DNA of 64,000 bases from Microascus cirrosus (Eukaryota; Ascomycota; Sordariomycetes; Microascales; Microascaceae), in assembly GCA_030271035.1 (NCBI GenBank), contig JAMBUN010000302.1, positions 62,001-126,000 of the forward strand, given 5' to 3'. Below the pieces are notes generated by a model. The model saw only the letters and a list, made by a program, of their open reading frames with translations. It did no database searches and was not told the origin of the DNA. Position numbers and translations under genes: made by a program. Shown in pieces: positions 10,252 to 23,500 of the stretch (position 1 is its first letter; each line of letters opens with the position of its first letter).

Positions 10252-12864
10252 TTATTTGGTCCTCTTGGCCTCAAGCTCCTTCTGGTACTTGGCGATCAAC
10301 TCCTTCCTACATTTGATAGTTAGACGTCATGATCAATGGTACGTTATAGACCTCTCAAACAAGAGAAATGGGTAACTTACTGGAGATGAGGAGGCGAAGC
10401 AGCATAGTGGCTGAACTCCATGTTGAACTCGCCCTTGCCTTGCGTCGCAGCCCTCAGCTGCGTACTGAAGCCAAACATGGAGTTCAAGCTGCAGTCCGAA
10501 ATGCTCGTGAAGTCCTCCGGTCCAACCTCGGTATCCTGTATAGTCGCATTCCGCTTGTTTAGCAACATGAGGATGTTACCCTGGAACTCGTTCGGCGCCG
10601 TGATGTGCGTCTTCATGAGCGGCTCGAGGACCGTGCCGCCCGCGTCCTTGAAGGCCTTCTCGAAGGCCATCTGCGTCGCCAAGCTGAAGGCGTAGTCGGA
10701 TGAGTCCGTAACGTGGGTAGAACCGTCATTGATGACCATCTTGGCGCCGATAACCTTGTGGCCGAGGAGGGGGCCCTTTTGACACGCCAGGTCGAAGCCC
10801 TTCGCGCAAGCGCTAAGGAATTTCTCGGGGATGCTGCCACCGACGACCTGTTGCTCGAAGACATTGGTCTTGGGGTCGTCGTTGGGCTCGATCCAGCCAG
10901 CCACCCGGGCGTAGTCTCCGGGACCACCCGACTGCCGCTTGAGGAGGAAGTCGAACTCGGCCCGCCGGCCGATGGTCTCGCGGTACGACACGCGGGGCTG
11001 GCCTGTCACGCAGTCTACCTTGTACTCACGGCGGAGCCGCTCAACGTAGATGTCAAGGTGAAGCTCACCCATACCGGAGATGATGGTCTCCTCGCTCTCG
11101 GGATCGACATGTAGACGGAAGGTGGGATCCTCGCGCTGGAAGCGGTTCATGGCCTTACTGAAGTTATCCGCGTCGCTAGACTTCTTCGGTTTGATGGACA
11201 GAGACATGACGGCATCTGGAACGAACATGGACGACATGGTGTAAGGGAGGTCACCGTCGGTGAAGGTGTCACCTGAGGCACAGTCGACACCGAAGACGGC
11301 GCAGATCTCACCAGCACCAATCTCGTTGACATCCTCTAGCTCGTTGGAGTGCATCCGTACGATCCTAGGTATCCTGACCTTCTTCCCGTTCCTCGAATTG
11401 AAGAGGTAGCTGCTCTTCTTGAGCTTACCCTGGTAGACTCGGATGTACGTGAGTTGACCGAAGTTGTTCTCCTCGAGCTTGAAGGCCAGGCCGACAAACG
11501 GGAGCGCGTTGTACGGAACTAGCTTGACGGGCTTCTCCTCCTTCGAGGTATCAAGGCCCACGTTTTCTACCTGGGCTGGGTCCGGTAGGTAATCACAGAC
11601 AGCGTCGAGGACGGGCTGAATACCCTTGTTTCCAAGAGCAGTGCCCATCAGGACGGGCGTAAACTTGAGGCCAATAGTGGCACGTCGAATAGCACTCTTG
11701 ATCTGCTCGATAGACGGCGTCTGCTCTTCGATGAACATCTCGGCGATCTCATCGTCAACGTCGGCCAGCTTCTCAATGAGAGCCTGACGCTTCTCCTCGG
11801 CAAACTCCTTGAATTGCGCCGGTACCTCGTCTGACTTCCTGACCTTGATGCCCCGCGGGCCCTCGAAGTAGATAGCCTTCATCTCGATGAGGTCGATAAC
11901 GCCTTCAAATTCGCTCTCGGCACCCATGGGAATCTGGATCGCGGCGGCAGGGATCTTCAGCTTCGTGTTGATCTGCTCCACGGCCTTCCAGGGGTTGGCG
12001 CCCATCCTATCCATCTTGTTCACGAAGCTGATGCGCGGCACGTTGTACCTCTTCATCTGGCGATCGACGGTGATGGTCTGACTCTGTACGGCGCTGACAG
12101 CGCAAAGGATCATGACAGCGCCGTCAAGGACCCGCAGGGCACGCTCGACCTCGATAGTGAAGTCGATATGGCCGGGCGTGTCGATGAGGTTGACATGGTA
12201 CTGCTGCTCCTCGCCATTCTCCACCTTCCTCCAGTCACAGAAGGTAGCGGCAGACTGAATGGTGATACCCTTCTCGCGCTCGAGATCCATGGAGTCCATC
12301 TTCGCGCCGACGGCATCTTTCCCTCGGACTTCGTGGATTGCCTTGATTCGACCGGTGTAGTAAAGAATACGCTCGGTACATGTTGTCTTGCCGCTGTCGA
12401 TATGTGCCTAGACGCCGGAGAGATTTGTGAGCGAGCGCGAGTAGGAAGGAAGGGTGTCCTCAACATACGGCAATTCCAATATTCCGAACGCGGCTGATCC
12501 GCTGAGCTTCCTCGGGACTCATGCGAGCCGCGACCATTTCAGTGGTCAGCTTGGACGAGTCATCTTGGGCAATCTTCAACCTAGACGAGGAGTTAGCCTC
12601 CCTTGACCATGTGTGTCCCTCTAGTTTTGAAGACTAGAACAAGGAGTGTATGAGCACGGGGTAGGCATACGCTTCCTGCGCAGCGGAAATGGTGGCACGC
12701 GCAATGGGGGAAGTGCTGAGCCTCCTCCCGGCCGCTACGGTGCTCCAGGGCGTCGAGCGCGCCGAGGCCCCGACGAAAGCTAGCCTATGGGCGCGGCTGG
12801 CCAAGGAGCGGGCAGGATTGAAAACGCCACCGTGGACGGCCCTAGCAGCTCGGATGACCCTCAT
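10252..12864 (-). CDS. mef1: Elongation factor G, mitochondrial
   Basis: This GTPase drives ribosome translocation during mitochondrial protein synthesis. Exons (minus) are 12671-12864, 12469-12580, 10381-12407 and 10252-10306, giving 795 residues. Residues 1-60 are rich in Arg, Ala and Ser with no acidic residues, typical of a matrix-targeting presequence. The G domain follows: P-loop AHIDSGKTT (about 103-111), GKDAVGAKMDSMDLEREKGI (switch I region), DTPGH, and NKMDRMGANP. The later EF-G domains include GQPRVSYRETIGR and GELHLDIYVERLRREYKVD in the domain III-IV region and a complete C-terminus ending KYQKELEAKRTK. The factor type is clear: this is the translocation form (mtEFG1), not the recycling form, judging by closeness to EF-G throughout. 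The last exon adds 18 codons after a GTAAGT donor. The AATAAA of the stop region overlaps the stop codon. Confidence 0.97.
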
Positions 12865-13613
12865 CTTGAAGTCGGGTCTGCGAAACGGTGCAGACGTCGG
12901 GACATTCGCAGTGGGCGGAAGGGAACGGGAGAGGTTAAAGGTTCGGTCGAGGGTGTGCTAGCGTGGCTGCGGGCGAAAGAAAGCCTGTCAATCCGAAATA
13001 ATTTTTCTGGTCCAATGTCTGAGCTCGGGATTGTCAGGGACCGCTCCACCAAAGAGAGAACGCGGAATCACGTGCACACGGGACGGAAACCAGTGAGAAC
13101 GGCCGCCCCTATATTAAATTCCCTCGCCGAATGGCGCCAAAGTTTCCCGCTGATACATGGACCCTGGATTCTCATCACCCTAGTCGACGCAATCTAGACG
13201 GGACGGCCCAGCTTTGATTACTTTACTTGTTCATGACTTCCAACTGTACGAGCCTCAGTATATTTTGTTACTAGAACTAGGTTCATCCTCTGCGGCCCGT
13301 ACTATCCCACAAATTTCCCAAGTACGAAGAGTAGAATCCTCATGCAATATCTATTTAGGTACTATGGTTGCAGGCCATCAGGATGCAGGCCTGTGGGTAT
13401 TTATATATATGTATATTTCATACGAATCCGATCACGCCGATACCCCGTAAAAGGACAAAAGTGTCCTGGTATAAAGCAGTGAACCGTACAAACGCCTGCC
13501 GTATATGCACATTACCCCCACTCATAATGATTGCGCCGACAGAGGCGCCCATACCCGGCATGTCATATTAGCGACTCGCGCAAGTAACATGTCAGGTGAG
13601 GATGGATTGGAGA
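12865..13613. promoter_or_regulatory. Intergenic region, MEF1 promoter side
   Basis: It contains the promoter of MEF1 (-) and the 3' flank of the aspartic protease (-). A CACGTG E-box occurs at 13069-13074, about 205 bases upstream of the MEF1 start. A short AT-rich run lies near 13400. No gene is seen. Confidence 0.45.
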
Positions 13614-15267
13614 TCATAAGGCAGCCAGGAACGACAATGAGAAGGCCAGGATCACCGGTAGCTGCAGAACCGGTGGGACCCATCCACTATTCTGGAAGCC
13701 GTCTGCCGCTTTGTACTCCGGCTCGTCGCTCCCCGCCGGTGTGTCCGTCTCGCCCTGATTCGGCGCCGCGGCAGCAGAGGGAATTGCCGCCCCATTGCTT
13801 GGAAATGGCACGATGTCGCTGTCCGTTTCGTTGAAAGCCGTCTGGGCCATGCCCACCTGGTTGTTGACGATGTCAAATACCACGTATGCGGAGCGGAGGA
13901 ACGTCCCCCCGAGAATGTATGGGGGCTGGCCAAAGTCCTGAATACCGAATAAACAGGCATCTTGCCCTTCGTATCGGCTATCGTCAGGGAAGGCGGGCGG
14001 CTCGCCGAGCTTGATGTCCAGCACCAGTTCGTCCATGGGGACCGTCACCTTCGGCCCGTCGGGTCCACCGAAGCCGAAGGTGAAGTTTCCGGGGCTCTCC
14101 TTTCGGTAACAAGGGATCAGGGGTTGTTTCAGGATCGAAGAAAACTCAGCCCCGGCTTCCTCCCATATCTGGTTCACAAGATCCGCTGGCAGAGATGAGA
14201 GAGTCGTGCCCGAATCAAGGACCACCTGGACGGGAAAGCCTTCTGTCGTCAGGGTATCTGATCCGGATGGGCTAGTCGCTTCGATAGAGGTTAGAGGAAT
14301 TCTGAAGTGGTCGTAGATATCTGAATCCTCCGCTGTGGTTATGTTGAGAGTCATCATGTCGCCAACATATTTCTTCACGTCAACGCCCCCGAACAAGATG
14401 CTACCCATCTTCGAGTCTGAAGGACTTGATTAGCCTTTCCTCCTCTCTGAAACTTCACCCTGCCGCCTATCCCTATCATAGATTTCGCGGCTGAAGGTGG
14501 GAAGTGAGGTGAGACATACCGAGGTCGTTCAACCAAAGGCTATATGCAATGGAATTGGTGACGTTCGCCTTCGCCAATGCTACGGGCAAGTTGTCGTATT
14601 GCACTTGAGACGTCTGAACAGAGGCTTCATTGGCCATGTAACCAATGCCAACGACACCATGCATTAACGTCGTGTTAAGTCCGAGACCCATGGTCAAGTT
14701 TTTCAATGTAGAATCGCCCATTTCGAAGGCATCGTGAAAGTAATCGCCGTAGACATACGACTCATCGAGATAGTTTATCTCTAGGCCACCCTCTATGAAT
14801 TCATCATAGGTCTCGGACTTTTCGCGGTCAACTGTGGAGGCGCAAGATGCGCCGCATAGTTAGCCACAATCCGTGCCATGCAGCCTTTCCACACCCACTC
14901 CATCAAGCAACGGGAGCTCAAAAAGCAGATATGCAGACTCACAGCTTCCCAATGGGCACGGATCGACTGAGAACCGTTCCGAACATGCTGGCGCATCCGT
15001 GGCCGGTATCCACGTATCGCTGCTCCCCGTATCAAGTAAGAGCACAACCTCCTGCGGCGGCGTGCCCACGGTACACGAGGAGAAATACCCACCTCGCTGC
15101 TTCTCGTTGGAGAGAGTCTCCTCAACGGTCTGCTCCGACCTCCTCCCCAAGGTCGGCGCAAGATCCCGGCGCTCTTGTATGTCCAACTGCAGCACGCCCG
15201 GTATCTTCTTGCCCAGCGCCCCCAATGCCAGCGCGGCCACCGCCAGGGGATTTCTGGCGCCCCTCAT
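13614..15267 (-). CDS. GPI-anchored aspartic protease (yapsin/OPSB-like)
   Basis: A secreted pepsin-family endopeptidase, probably held at the plasma membrane or wall. Exons (minus) are 14943-15267, 14520-14831 and 13614-14416 (479 residues). The ATG at 15267 gives a signal peptide (MRGARNPLAVAALALGALG). An upstream in-frame start would be TTG and was not used. A propeptide follows, then VGTPPQ with the first catalytic motif DTGSSDTW (Asp79). The flap/strand region is GDYFHDAFEMGD, the family segment is NDLDSKMGSILFGGVD, and the second catalytic motif is VVLDSGTTLSSLP. The C-terminal lobe ends with PPYILGGTFLRSAYVVFD. A Ser/Pro/Ala/Asp-rich linker then leads to a hydrophobic tail (LPVILAFSLSFLAAL) typical of a GPI-attachment signal. 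Yeast yapsins process surface proteins; the exact substrate here is unknown. Confidence 0.93.
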
Positions 15268-16912
15268 CGCAACCGCAATGAGGGACACTGCTCGAAACCA
15301 ATTGCGCAAAGCGATTGGCCGACAGCCCAGGTTTCAGCTCCTAGCTGCCATTCGCGATTCGTTGGAAAAGTGTCGAGATGTCGTCAAGCCCTGAAAGTCT
15401 GTCAAGGGACAGGAAAAGTCGCAAGTTTCGCAGCGGGTGGGAATATCGTGCCGAATTGATCGCCCAGACGAGGTGACACGCGTCCGGCCCGCTGGTGGGT
15501 GCGCCAAGAGGGACGGAGTGGGTACCTCTCACGGGGAGACCCTGGTTTTGCGACGGATATTAATAGCCAAGCGGCTGCTTCCAACGGCCAAGCTCCCGAT
15601 ATGACCTTCCAAGGCTTGGGGGCGAGCCGCCCGGGGGCAGACCGTCTCAGAAAGGAGAGGCGCTCTTACGGCGAGACGGAGGAAGTGGAGGAGCATACGT
15701 AATACTGGCTATGCGGACCTGTCCGGGTTCAAGGCGTTCGGCGCATTGGCCTTGGCACGGGAGGTGAGACAAGCCCACAGCCTGTTGCTAACGGATGCGG
15801 AGAGATTACGCTGGTCGGGCGGATCATCAATAGATTTAGTCCGATTCAAATAAAGAGAATCGCGGGAGAATTAGTCGGAGGAGAGGCGTAGAGTTTAAAG
15901 GATTGGAGCTGAAGGGCAGACGCAATTCAACGGGATGAGCCGCAGCAGGGCATAATGTGGGGATTTCAGGGGTACAGGCGTCTGTCAGGAGTCGACCTCG
16001 TGGCAGTGTCAACGCCAATACAGGTCGCTGGCTCATCCAATATTTTCACCTGTGCCAGTACACAGCCATCCGAACCGCGCAATGTCCAGTTCACACACAC
16101 ACACACATAAGGTCCCCCTGGTCTAATAGAATACGAAACATGGTCTCTATGAAGCAACCACATGACGCCGTATCCTGAGCCATGCGATCGATCCTCAACT
16201 CGCGAGAGCTTAAAAGGTAACGGATATCGCGAAACCACCCAACTTGCCGGCGATCGATGGACGGGTTCTCTAGGACTATCGAGCAAGTCTACGTGCATTC
16301 ATTTATCCCTCCGTCTTACCTAAACCGGCGACCGATTGAGCTGCTGTGCCCGCCATCTTACCTATTTGACATCTGACTAGGTGCAACTTCCCGTCCCTAG
16401 CTCCAACCATGAGACTCGTCTATGGGCAGGTCCATACTTCTTGATGGCACGCTCTTCCGCGATGGAAGCCGACGTTTATGTCACCAGAATACAAGTTGAC
16501 TAGGTGTCCTACAGATAGGAGACTTCGCTTCTGGGCCATGTGGCTAATCCTAGCCAAGCCTTCTAGATGCGGGATCCCATACCACGTTTCACATGGGCGG
16601 GTTGTATCACAAATTCGGTGAACCGTCCGCAACGTGCAACGCCACTCATGCTCCACAAGTCTAGTTTGACAGGCAGCGCAAGGAGTCGGTTTCTGTCCAA
16701 AACGCCCCTCATCTCGAGCCTTACGGAATACTGTCAATACGACGACTCGTCCTATTCTTCACCGTTTTGGGACCTTAGCTCGGCCGAATGTTCGGTTTAG
16801 TGGTAGACTTGGCCGTAATCTCCTGTGCCGAAGCCTTCTCCTCGAACCCCCCGGCGTAAGGGGGTATTCAAAGGATACCCGTACCATAATATGAAGTATA
16901 GACACACTCGGG
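15268..16912. other. Gene-free stretch (1.6 kb), promoter of the aspartic protease
   Basis: It lies between the protease start (-) and the stop of the aminotransferase (-). A (CA)n run of about eight units sits at 16092-16107. Open frames here are short and motif-free. No RNA gene is seen. Confidence 0.5.
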
Positions 16913-18162
16913 TTACAGCTTGTGGTGTTCCTCCAGATACACGCCCAGCTTCTCCAAAGCCTCTTTCAACACTTCGGTGCGACAAACATATCCAACCCGG
17001 ACATATCCAGCAAAATCCTTCCCATCCCCGAAGCACTTCGACCCGGGCACGAACAAAGCCTTGGTCTTCTCCAGAACATCAAGACAAAATTTCTCATCAT
17101 CCACCGGCATGCCTCCGGCACACGTCTTGAACCTCACAAACGCTGTCGTCCCGGAGTCAGGCTTCACCCACGAGCACACCGACTTGTACCGCTCTACAAA
17201 ACCGGCAAGTAGCTCGACATTTGTCCTAGCGAGCTCCACATTCCTCTTCAGCAGATTGGGGCGCACGTGCTCGGAGAGGGCATACCGCGCCAGTTGATCG
17301 TCAAGTTGTGAGACACTGATGGTCGTGTAGTCCCGTACCTTGCAGATAGTTTCGATCACGGAGTTGTCGCGAGACATCAGCCATCCGATGCGGCTACCGG
17401 CTAGCGAGTAAGACTTTGATAAGGAGCCTGTGGTGATAGTCCTAGCATATCCGAGGGCGGTCGCCGGCGGGGGGATGTCCGCGCCTTCGTCGCCTCTGTC
17501 ATGATAGAGTGGGGTGTAGACTTCATCTGAAAAGAGGATTATGTTTCGCTCCTTCGCGAAGGCGACGATGCCCTTTAGGGTCGTCGTCGGGATACGGGCC
17601 CCGCTAGGATTGTTTGGTTGGTTGATGATTATCATCTATAAGTCCTGTTAGGGATCACTCCAGAACGGTCGTCGTGGGTATGCATGAGCACCTTTGTATT
17701 TTCCTTCACGAGCACTGCAAGCTCTGATAGGACTGGTATGAAGCCATTTTCCTCCTTCAGCTTCCACAGCGTCACCTCCGCTCCGACGCTCTCGGGGACG
17801 GTGTAGAGCTGCTGGTACGTCGGATACACACAAACCACGTGGTCACCCTTCCCAAGCATAGAAAAGAACGTTAAGAAGTTCGCTGAGATGGCGCCCTGGG
17901 TGATGATAACATTATCGGCTGTGACGCCCTCGCCTCCATGGTGTTTTGCGATAAGCTCGCGGAGGTCCTGGGACCCCGGGATCGAGCCGTAGCCGAGTAT
18001 CGTGGTGGTGTCGATTGGGGAGATAGACTTATTGTCCGAGAGATTGCGGAGCTCTTCGATAGACACGGAGGCGGAGCATGTCTCGGCGACGTTTAGGATG
18101 CCAGGGGTGGTCTCATACTTGCCCATCCAGGCTTCCACCTCAAACTTTGGGATGTGAACCAT
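16913..18162 (-). CDS. PLP-dependent class I/II aminotransferase
   Basis: Exons (minus) are 17692-18162 and 16913-17635, separated by a 56-base intron (GTGCTC donor, CTAAC branch, TAG acceptor), giving 397 residues. It is a fold-type I enzyme: GYGSIPGSQDLRELIA near the N-terminus, QGAISANFLTFFSMLGKGDH, then INQPNNPSGA, the DEVY motif (the Asp contacts the PLP ring nitrogen), and TGSLSKSYSLAGSRIGW with the Schiff-base lysine at about residue 231. A C-terminal small domain carries GYVRVGYVCR. There is no targeting sequence, so it is probably cytosolic. The general shape resembles aminotransferases annotated in fungi as capreomycidine-synthase-like, but the substrate cannot be read from the sequence. 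The ATG at 18162 was preferred over upstream codons because the conserved N-terminus begins there. Its neighbours do not suggest a pathway. Confidence 0.9.
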
Positions 18163-18465
18163 GGTGTAAAGAATTTCTGTACATCTTAGATGAGAGAAGC
18201 CAACGTGTGGTTTGAGAGCCTGGGCGGTATCAAGCTGAAGCATCTAGTATTTCATCCGTAAGAGTTGGGCGAACTTACACGCTTATATATGCGGGAGCTT
18301 CCGAAGCGGGATCCTACATGATCATGTATATGTGCGCAGTGGCCACGCCGGGATGTGGGGCTAGCAAAGGGCGCATCAAAGGGCGCATTGATCAGTTATC
18401 AACGACAAATTCGCGTGTATGTCTGATTTTGGTAAACGTTAACGCTAACGCGGCGGGCAAATCTT
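18163..18465. promoter_or_regulatory. Short intergenic region, aminotransferase promoter
   Basis: This 303-base stretch lies between two minus-strand genes, so it is the aminotransferase promoter plus the 3' end of the downstream-read adenylyltransferase gene. No clear element is seen. Confidence 0.4.
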
Positions 18466-19668
18466 TCATAGCCGACCACCTAGAGAAGCTTCTCCCGCCT
18501 TTTGCTGCCGGATTGCCGTGCTGCTAATTTTCGCCTCAAAGTCCGCCTCTGTAGAGCTATTGTCCGTGATCCCTCGCGAATCTAACACGTCTACCTCGTA
18601 AACATATAGCTCCTTCCATCCCTGCTCTTTCCTCTTGTCGTTGACGGCCTTTCCACCCGATCTTGTCTCGCCGGATACCACGAGCGCTTCTATTTCCTCG
18701 ATGGAGATAGTCGGACCGTAGAGATCCTGGAACACGACGCACTCCACCACCAGCCTGCCTCCGCGGAATGTGCCGACGAGCTGCCCCTCCCTTTGGGAGG
18801 TCAGAGCGGGCTTGGCGTGCGTGGGGTGGTCGATGAAGGAGTGGAGGTACTCGAGGACGCCACGAGCCCTGGTATCCCAGGACTGGACGTACTCGGCAAA
18901 CTTCTTGTTCTTTAGCATCTCGTCGCCTGTCACGCCGATGATGAATCGGCTTGGAGATTCCACGGTCTGGGGGACATCGAGCAGGAGTGCCCCTGCAGAG
19001 AGTAGCAGTTTGTGGCCAGGGTGCAAGTGGTCGAACGTGCCTCCGAGACAAACGACTGGGTATAGGCTTGATGGTGATTCCGCGTTTCCTTCCGGGCGCT
19101 GGTCGCCTTCGTGCTCAAGAGCATTATCACAGTCTAAGCCGACGAGGTTCTTAGTTCCCTCTGCGCCTCCCGAGACATGTTCAGCGTAGTGACAGGCCAG
19201 CTGAAGCCCCTCTGTACTCTTCAGATGGAATATTGACGCCCATGAGCTCTCCTGCCTTGCGAAGTCCGAGAAATTCCGCACCACAGTCCCGTTGAATCCG
19301 TCCCCATAGCCTGAGAGCTTGCCTCGGTCATCATGGATGAGCAGTACCCGAGTGTCTAAAGAATTAGGCCCTGCGTTGGTGTCCGTAGCTATGGATTGCT
19401 GTGCACATATGTGTGCAGTTAGGGAGTATAACCCAGCCAGTATCGACTGTGTGTAGGACCATGAGAAACTGTTCGCGGCAACACCGTGGGCTGGGACTTG
19501 GAGAAAGGTCCCCACAACTGCAATGACCAAGGTCGAAGACTGGTTCGGGCTTTTGAGCTGGGAGAGCGCTGCAGTGAGTGGCCGCTTATACAAGTCGGCA
19601 ATGGCGCGTCGGGATTGTGACCCCTGGGAGAAGGGAACGAGGAGAAGGCTCCTCCGGGCACCGCTCAT
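18466..19668 (-). CDS. cab4: Phosphopantetheine adenylyltransferase (coenzyme A synthesis)
   Basis: A single exon encodes 400 residues. The enzyme adenylates 4'-phosphopantetheine to dephospho-CoA, the fourth step of CoA synthesis. The catalytic domain is C-terminal: GGTFDHLHPGH (about 209-219) carries the HxGH nucleotidyl-transferase signature, followed by IIGVTGDEMLKNKKFAEYV, YGPTISIEEIEALVVSGET and the closing ISSTAIRQ motif, which contacts ATP. The N-terminal ~200 residues (LLLVPFSQGS..., LLIHDDR) form the poorly conserved extension found in fungal and animal single-domain or bifunctional homologues. No dephospho-CoA kinase P-loop follows, so this is the monofunctional (CAB4) form. Confidence is high from two independent motifs. 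Confidence 0.93.
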   Translation of the reverse strand: MSGARRSLLLVPFSQGSQSRRAIADLYKRPLTAALSQLKSPNQSSTLVIAVVGTFLQVPAHGVAANSFSWSYTQSILAGLYSLTAHICAQQSIATDTNAGPNSLDTRVLLIHDDRGKLSGYGDGFNGTVVRNFSDFARQESSWASIFHLKSTEGLQLACHYAEHVSGGAEGTKNLVGLDCDNALEHEGDQRPEGNAESPSSLYPVVCLGGTFDHLHPGHKLLLSAGALLLDVPQTVESPSRFIIGVTGDEMLKNKKFAEYVQSWDTRARGVLEYLHSFIDHPTHAKPALTSQREGQLVGTFRGGRLVVECVVFQDLYGPTISIEEIEALVVSGETRSGGKAVNDKRKEQGWKELYVYEVDVLDSRGITDNSSTEADFEAKISSTAIRQQKAGEASLGGRL

Positions 19669-20594
19669 ACTGGACAGGGTCTAGCCAGATATCCAAACAG
19701 GGCATATGATTCTCCGTGTGCTGCGGATTTCGAGGTCCAATCCCGCGGGGATGGAGGGGTAACTCAGGGGGATTAGAACTCCGGATCCTGAAGAACTAAG
19801 TGGCAAGAGCAAGACTCCGCTATACTCTATGCGTATGGCGTCGTTGTGCAGGTTCACAGAGCAGGTATATCCTCATGGGAATTTCGTCGGTACTGGTGAA
19901 CCTCGACCTCCGGGGGTGGCAGTGGTAGGGATTTAGACAGGTTATCAGCTCCCATCAACGACGACCTCGGGACGAGAGCTCCCGCACAGTGCCAAGCTAC
20001 TATCCGATCTCGATTCATTGGCCCCTCTTCCCTCGTCCCATCCTTCGGCTCCAGACTAAGAATCGAGGACCACATTCTGTTCTCGGTAGCCATGTTACGA
20101 CACAGGTTAGGAGTGAGCATTTCTGTTGTCTATAGGCCTTCTCCATTCCTCTGTAATTGGCCCGCGAATTTCGTCTGATTGGAACGCCTCTTTGCGCTCT
20201 GGGCCCGAACCGAAACGCCGACAATCACAGACGTCTCTCTATTATCAACTGTATTCAGTTGATATCAGGTGAAATCCACCCAGAAGGCGCTGGTGACGCA
20301 ACCGTCACTGGGGTTGCCCCGCCCTGGGGTAATCTCTTACAGCGTATAACTCGCATAGCCACTAGCACTAAAGGCTGCGTGCCTGACTTGGTCACAAGTC
20401 CGGGGCGCTATTTGGCCGAATCTAACACTGTGGCGGCGGGAGCTCCGCATCCATCACCCGTTATCGCACCCTCCCATCCCATCTCTATCCCAGCGATTGT
20501 CGATCCGTCCTCCATGTCAACATCATACGGCGCATATCCCTAGATCTCTCGCACCCCATCGCCTTTTGGATGCTGACATCGACTGTCAACACCC
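19669..20594. promoter_or_regulatory. Divergent intergenic promoter region
   Basis: This 926-base stretch lies between the adenylyltransferase (-) and the ABC transporter (+). I see nothing beyond ordinary intergenic sequence. Confidence 0.4.
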
Positions 20595-23500
20595 ATGGCT
20601 CTCCCTTCTCCCAGGAGTCTCCTTCTGGGAGCTCTGGTCGCCCTCCCGTCGCTGCCTGCGATGGCTAGTGCTCAGGCGAACTACAGCCAAGCTGACATGC
20701 TACGAGCTCAGCTTGCGCTTTTTGATGATCGCTCACCGGACTGTCCCCCCTGGTAGGTTTCTAGGCTGCGCACAGATTCGCAACGGGTCGGCGCCTATGC
20801 CCCCGTCCTGGTATGGCCGTCTCGATGCTGACCTCTGCCACCACTGTGTAGCTTCAACTGCCTCCTTCCTGCACATAGCTGCGCCCAGTATGGCTCGTGC
20901 AATGAGTTCAATGGAAAATGCGACTGCCCCGAGGGCTTCGGCGGAGACGATTGTCTCGAACCACGTACGATTCCACCCCGATCCGGCGCCGCGCCCATGA
21001 TCCCCCATACTAACCCTGGCCTTTCATAGTCTGTGGCTCCCTCGCGCGTGGCAAGGACCGTCCCATGCGCTCAGGCGACTCTTGCAAGTGCGACGACGGC
21101 TGGTCCGGCATTAACTGCAACGTCTGTACCTCGAACGAAGCTTGTAACGCCTTGATGCCCGACAAGGAAGGCGGTGTCTGCTATACCGGCGGCGAGGTTG
21201 TCAAACACAACTACCAGATGTGCGATGTCGTGAACAAGAAGATCACCAGTCTATTAGGCGATCAGAAGCCCCAGGTCACCTTCACTTGTAAGAAGGAGGA
21301 GGAGGACGAGACTTGCCAGTTTCAATGTACGCCCCTTTCCCTCTTCCAGCGGCATCTCCCAGTACCTCCTTGGGACATCAACTAACAAAACATCACATAG
21401 TTTGGGTTGATGAACAGGAATCGTTCTTCTGCGATCTCGATCAGTGCAAGTCATCTGCCGAGTTTACCGACGCCCAGAACAACACGTACTACGCCTGTGA
21501 CAATGTCAAATGCAGCTGTATCCCAGACCGGATGCTTTGCGGCAAGGATGGCTCCGTCGACATTACCGACTTCCTCTCCGAATCTATTCGGGGTCCTGCG
21601 AAATTCGAGTGCGAACAGGAGCCAGGGGAGCCTAACAACTGCAAGTTCAAGGAGCCGGAAATGGATGATCTTATCAACATGCTCATCGGGGATTCCAGCA
21701 TCCTCTTGACATGCGGGTCCGGGGAGTGCCTTTACCACACCGAGGTTCCTGGGTACGAGCGCCCCGTGAAGAAAATTAACACCCCACTGATCGCTGGGGC
21801 TATTGCGGCTTGCTCCCTTTTCCTCGTGGCCGTTATACTTGTCACATGGTACCTGTCTCGGCGCCGGTTCCGGTACGGCCCGATTCACCTTGACGATTCC
21901 GACGACGAGGGCGCCAAACTCATGTCCGATCACAAGCCCGCGTCTCTCTACTTTGATAATGTCTCGTATGTTATCAACCAGAAACAGATTCTCAGCGGCA
22001 TACGCGGCCTTGCTCGCCCGGGAGAGGTTACTGCCATTATGGGAGCATCAGGTGCTGGCAAGACGACTTTCCTGGACATCCTCGCTCGAAAGAACAAACG
22101 GGGAGTTTCTAGCGGCGACTTCTACGTCAATGGGGAGAAGGTTAGCACGTCCGAGTTCAAGAGCGTTATTGGTTTCGTGGACCAGGAGGACACCATGCTA
22201 CCGACCCTGACCGTTCACGAGACGATCCTCACAAGCGCCTTGTTGCGTCTCCCGCGCAACATGAGCCGCGCTTCCAAGGAACAGAGAGTGGTTGAGGTTG
22301 AGAAGCAGCTCGGTATTTACAATATCCGGGATTCCCTAATAGGCTCCGAAGAGGGCAAAGGCCGTGGCATCTCTGGAGGAGAAAAGCGCCGAGTTGGAAT
22401 TGCTTGCGAGCTCGTCACCAGTCCCTCGATTCTGTTCCTCGATGAGCCGACCAGCGGACTCGATGCTTACAATGCCTTCAATGTCATCGAGTGCCTTGTC
22501 ACGCTCGCCAAGACATATAAGCGGACCGTGATCTTCACTATCCACCAGCCTCGATCCAATATTGTCGCTCTGTTCGATAGACTGATCCTGCTGGCCCGCG
22601 GGCAGGCTGTTTACTCAGGCCCGTTCCACCAATGCCAAAGTTATTTCGACAGTCTAGGTTATTCTTGTCCACCGGGTTTCAACATTGCCGACTACCTCGT
22701 TGACTTGACAATGCATGCCGGTTCTGCCCCGTACTTCGACGATGGCGAAGGGGAAGAAGCATTGCCGGAAGTTGGGAGTATTGGCCCAAGCAGCACACGT
22801 GCCATCAAGTCCATTGCCAGCGCCTCTATCGCGAGCGGTGCGGGTGATGATACCACCACGGAAGCCACGATAACAAGAACCCGAGGGAAGCGCCACAACT
22901 CCATTCGGCAGCAGCAGGAACGTGAGCTGTTCACACGCCGTAGACAGCAGCCGGTTGACACTGCTGCGCCGTCTGATGGTGGAGGTGAAGACATGAACGT
23001 CTACAAACTGCACAGGCCGCTCGCTCGGGATGCGAACCAGGAACCCGAGGATGTTCACGACTTGCCTCCCGCTGCCATGACAGGGACCATGCTGGACGAC
23101 ATTGTCCAAGCGTTTACCACGTCTGATATTGCCACGTCAACCCGTGATGAGATTCATCAAGTGGTAGAAGCTGCTCAGATGGCCAATGGGTCGAATGCTA
23201 ATGGATACACACCCGAAGGCCCGAACGTCAATGGCGGTGTTCTTGGCAAGGGGTATGCTCGCGTTAGCTACCTGCGTCAATTTATCATTCTTTCCCAAAG
23301 GACTTGGAGGAACTTGTACAGGAACCCGATGCTCATGCTTACGCACTATGCGATCGCCATCCTGCTGGCCGTCCTTTCGGGTTACTTGTTCTACGGCCTG
23401 ACCGACGACATTCCAGGCTTCCAGAACCGACTTGGTCTCTTCTTCTTTCTCCTGGCCCTCTTCGGATTCAGTACACTCACCAGCCTCAATGTATTTGCAA

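Noticed and set aside
15268..15309. N-terminal extension of the aspartic protease
   Set aside because: The upstream start would be TTG; the ATG at 15267 already gives a complete signal peptide.
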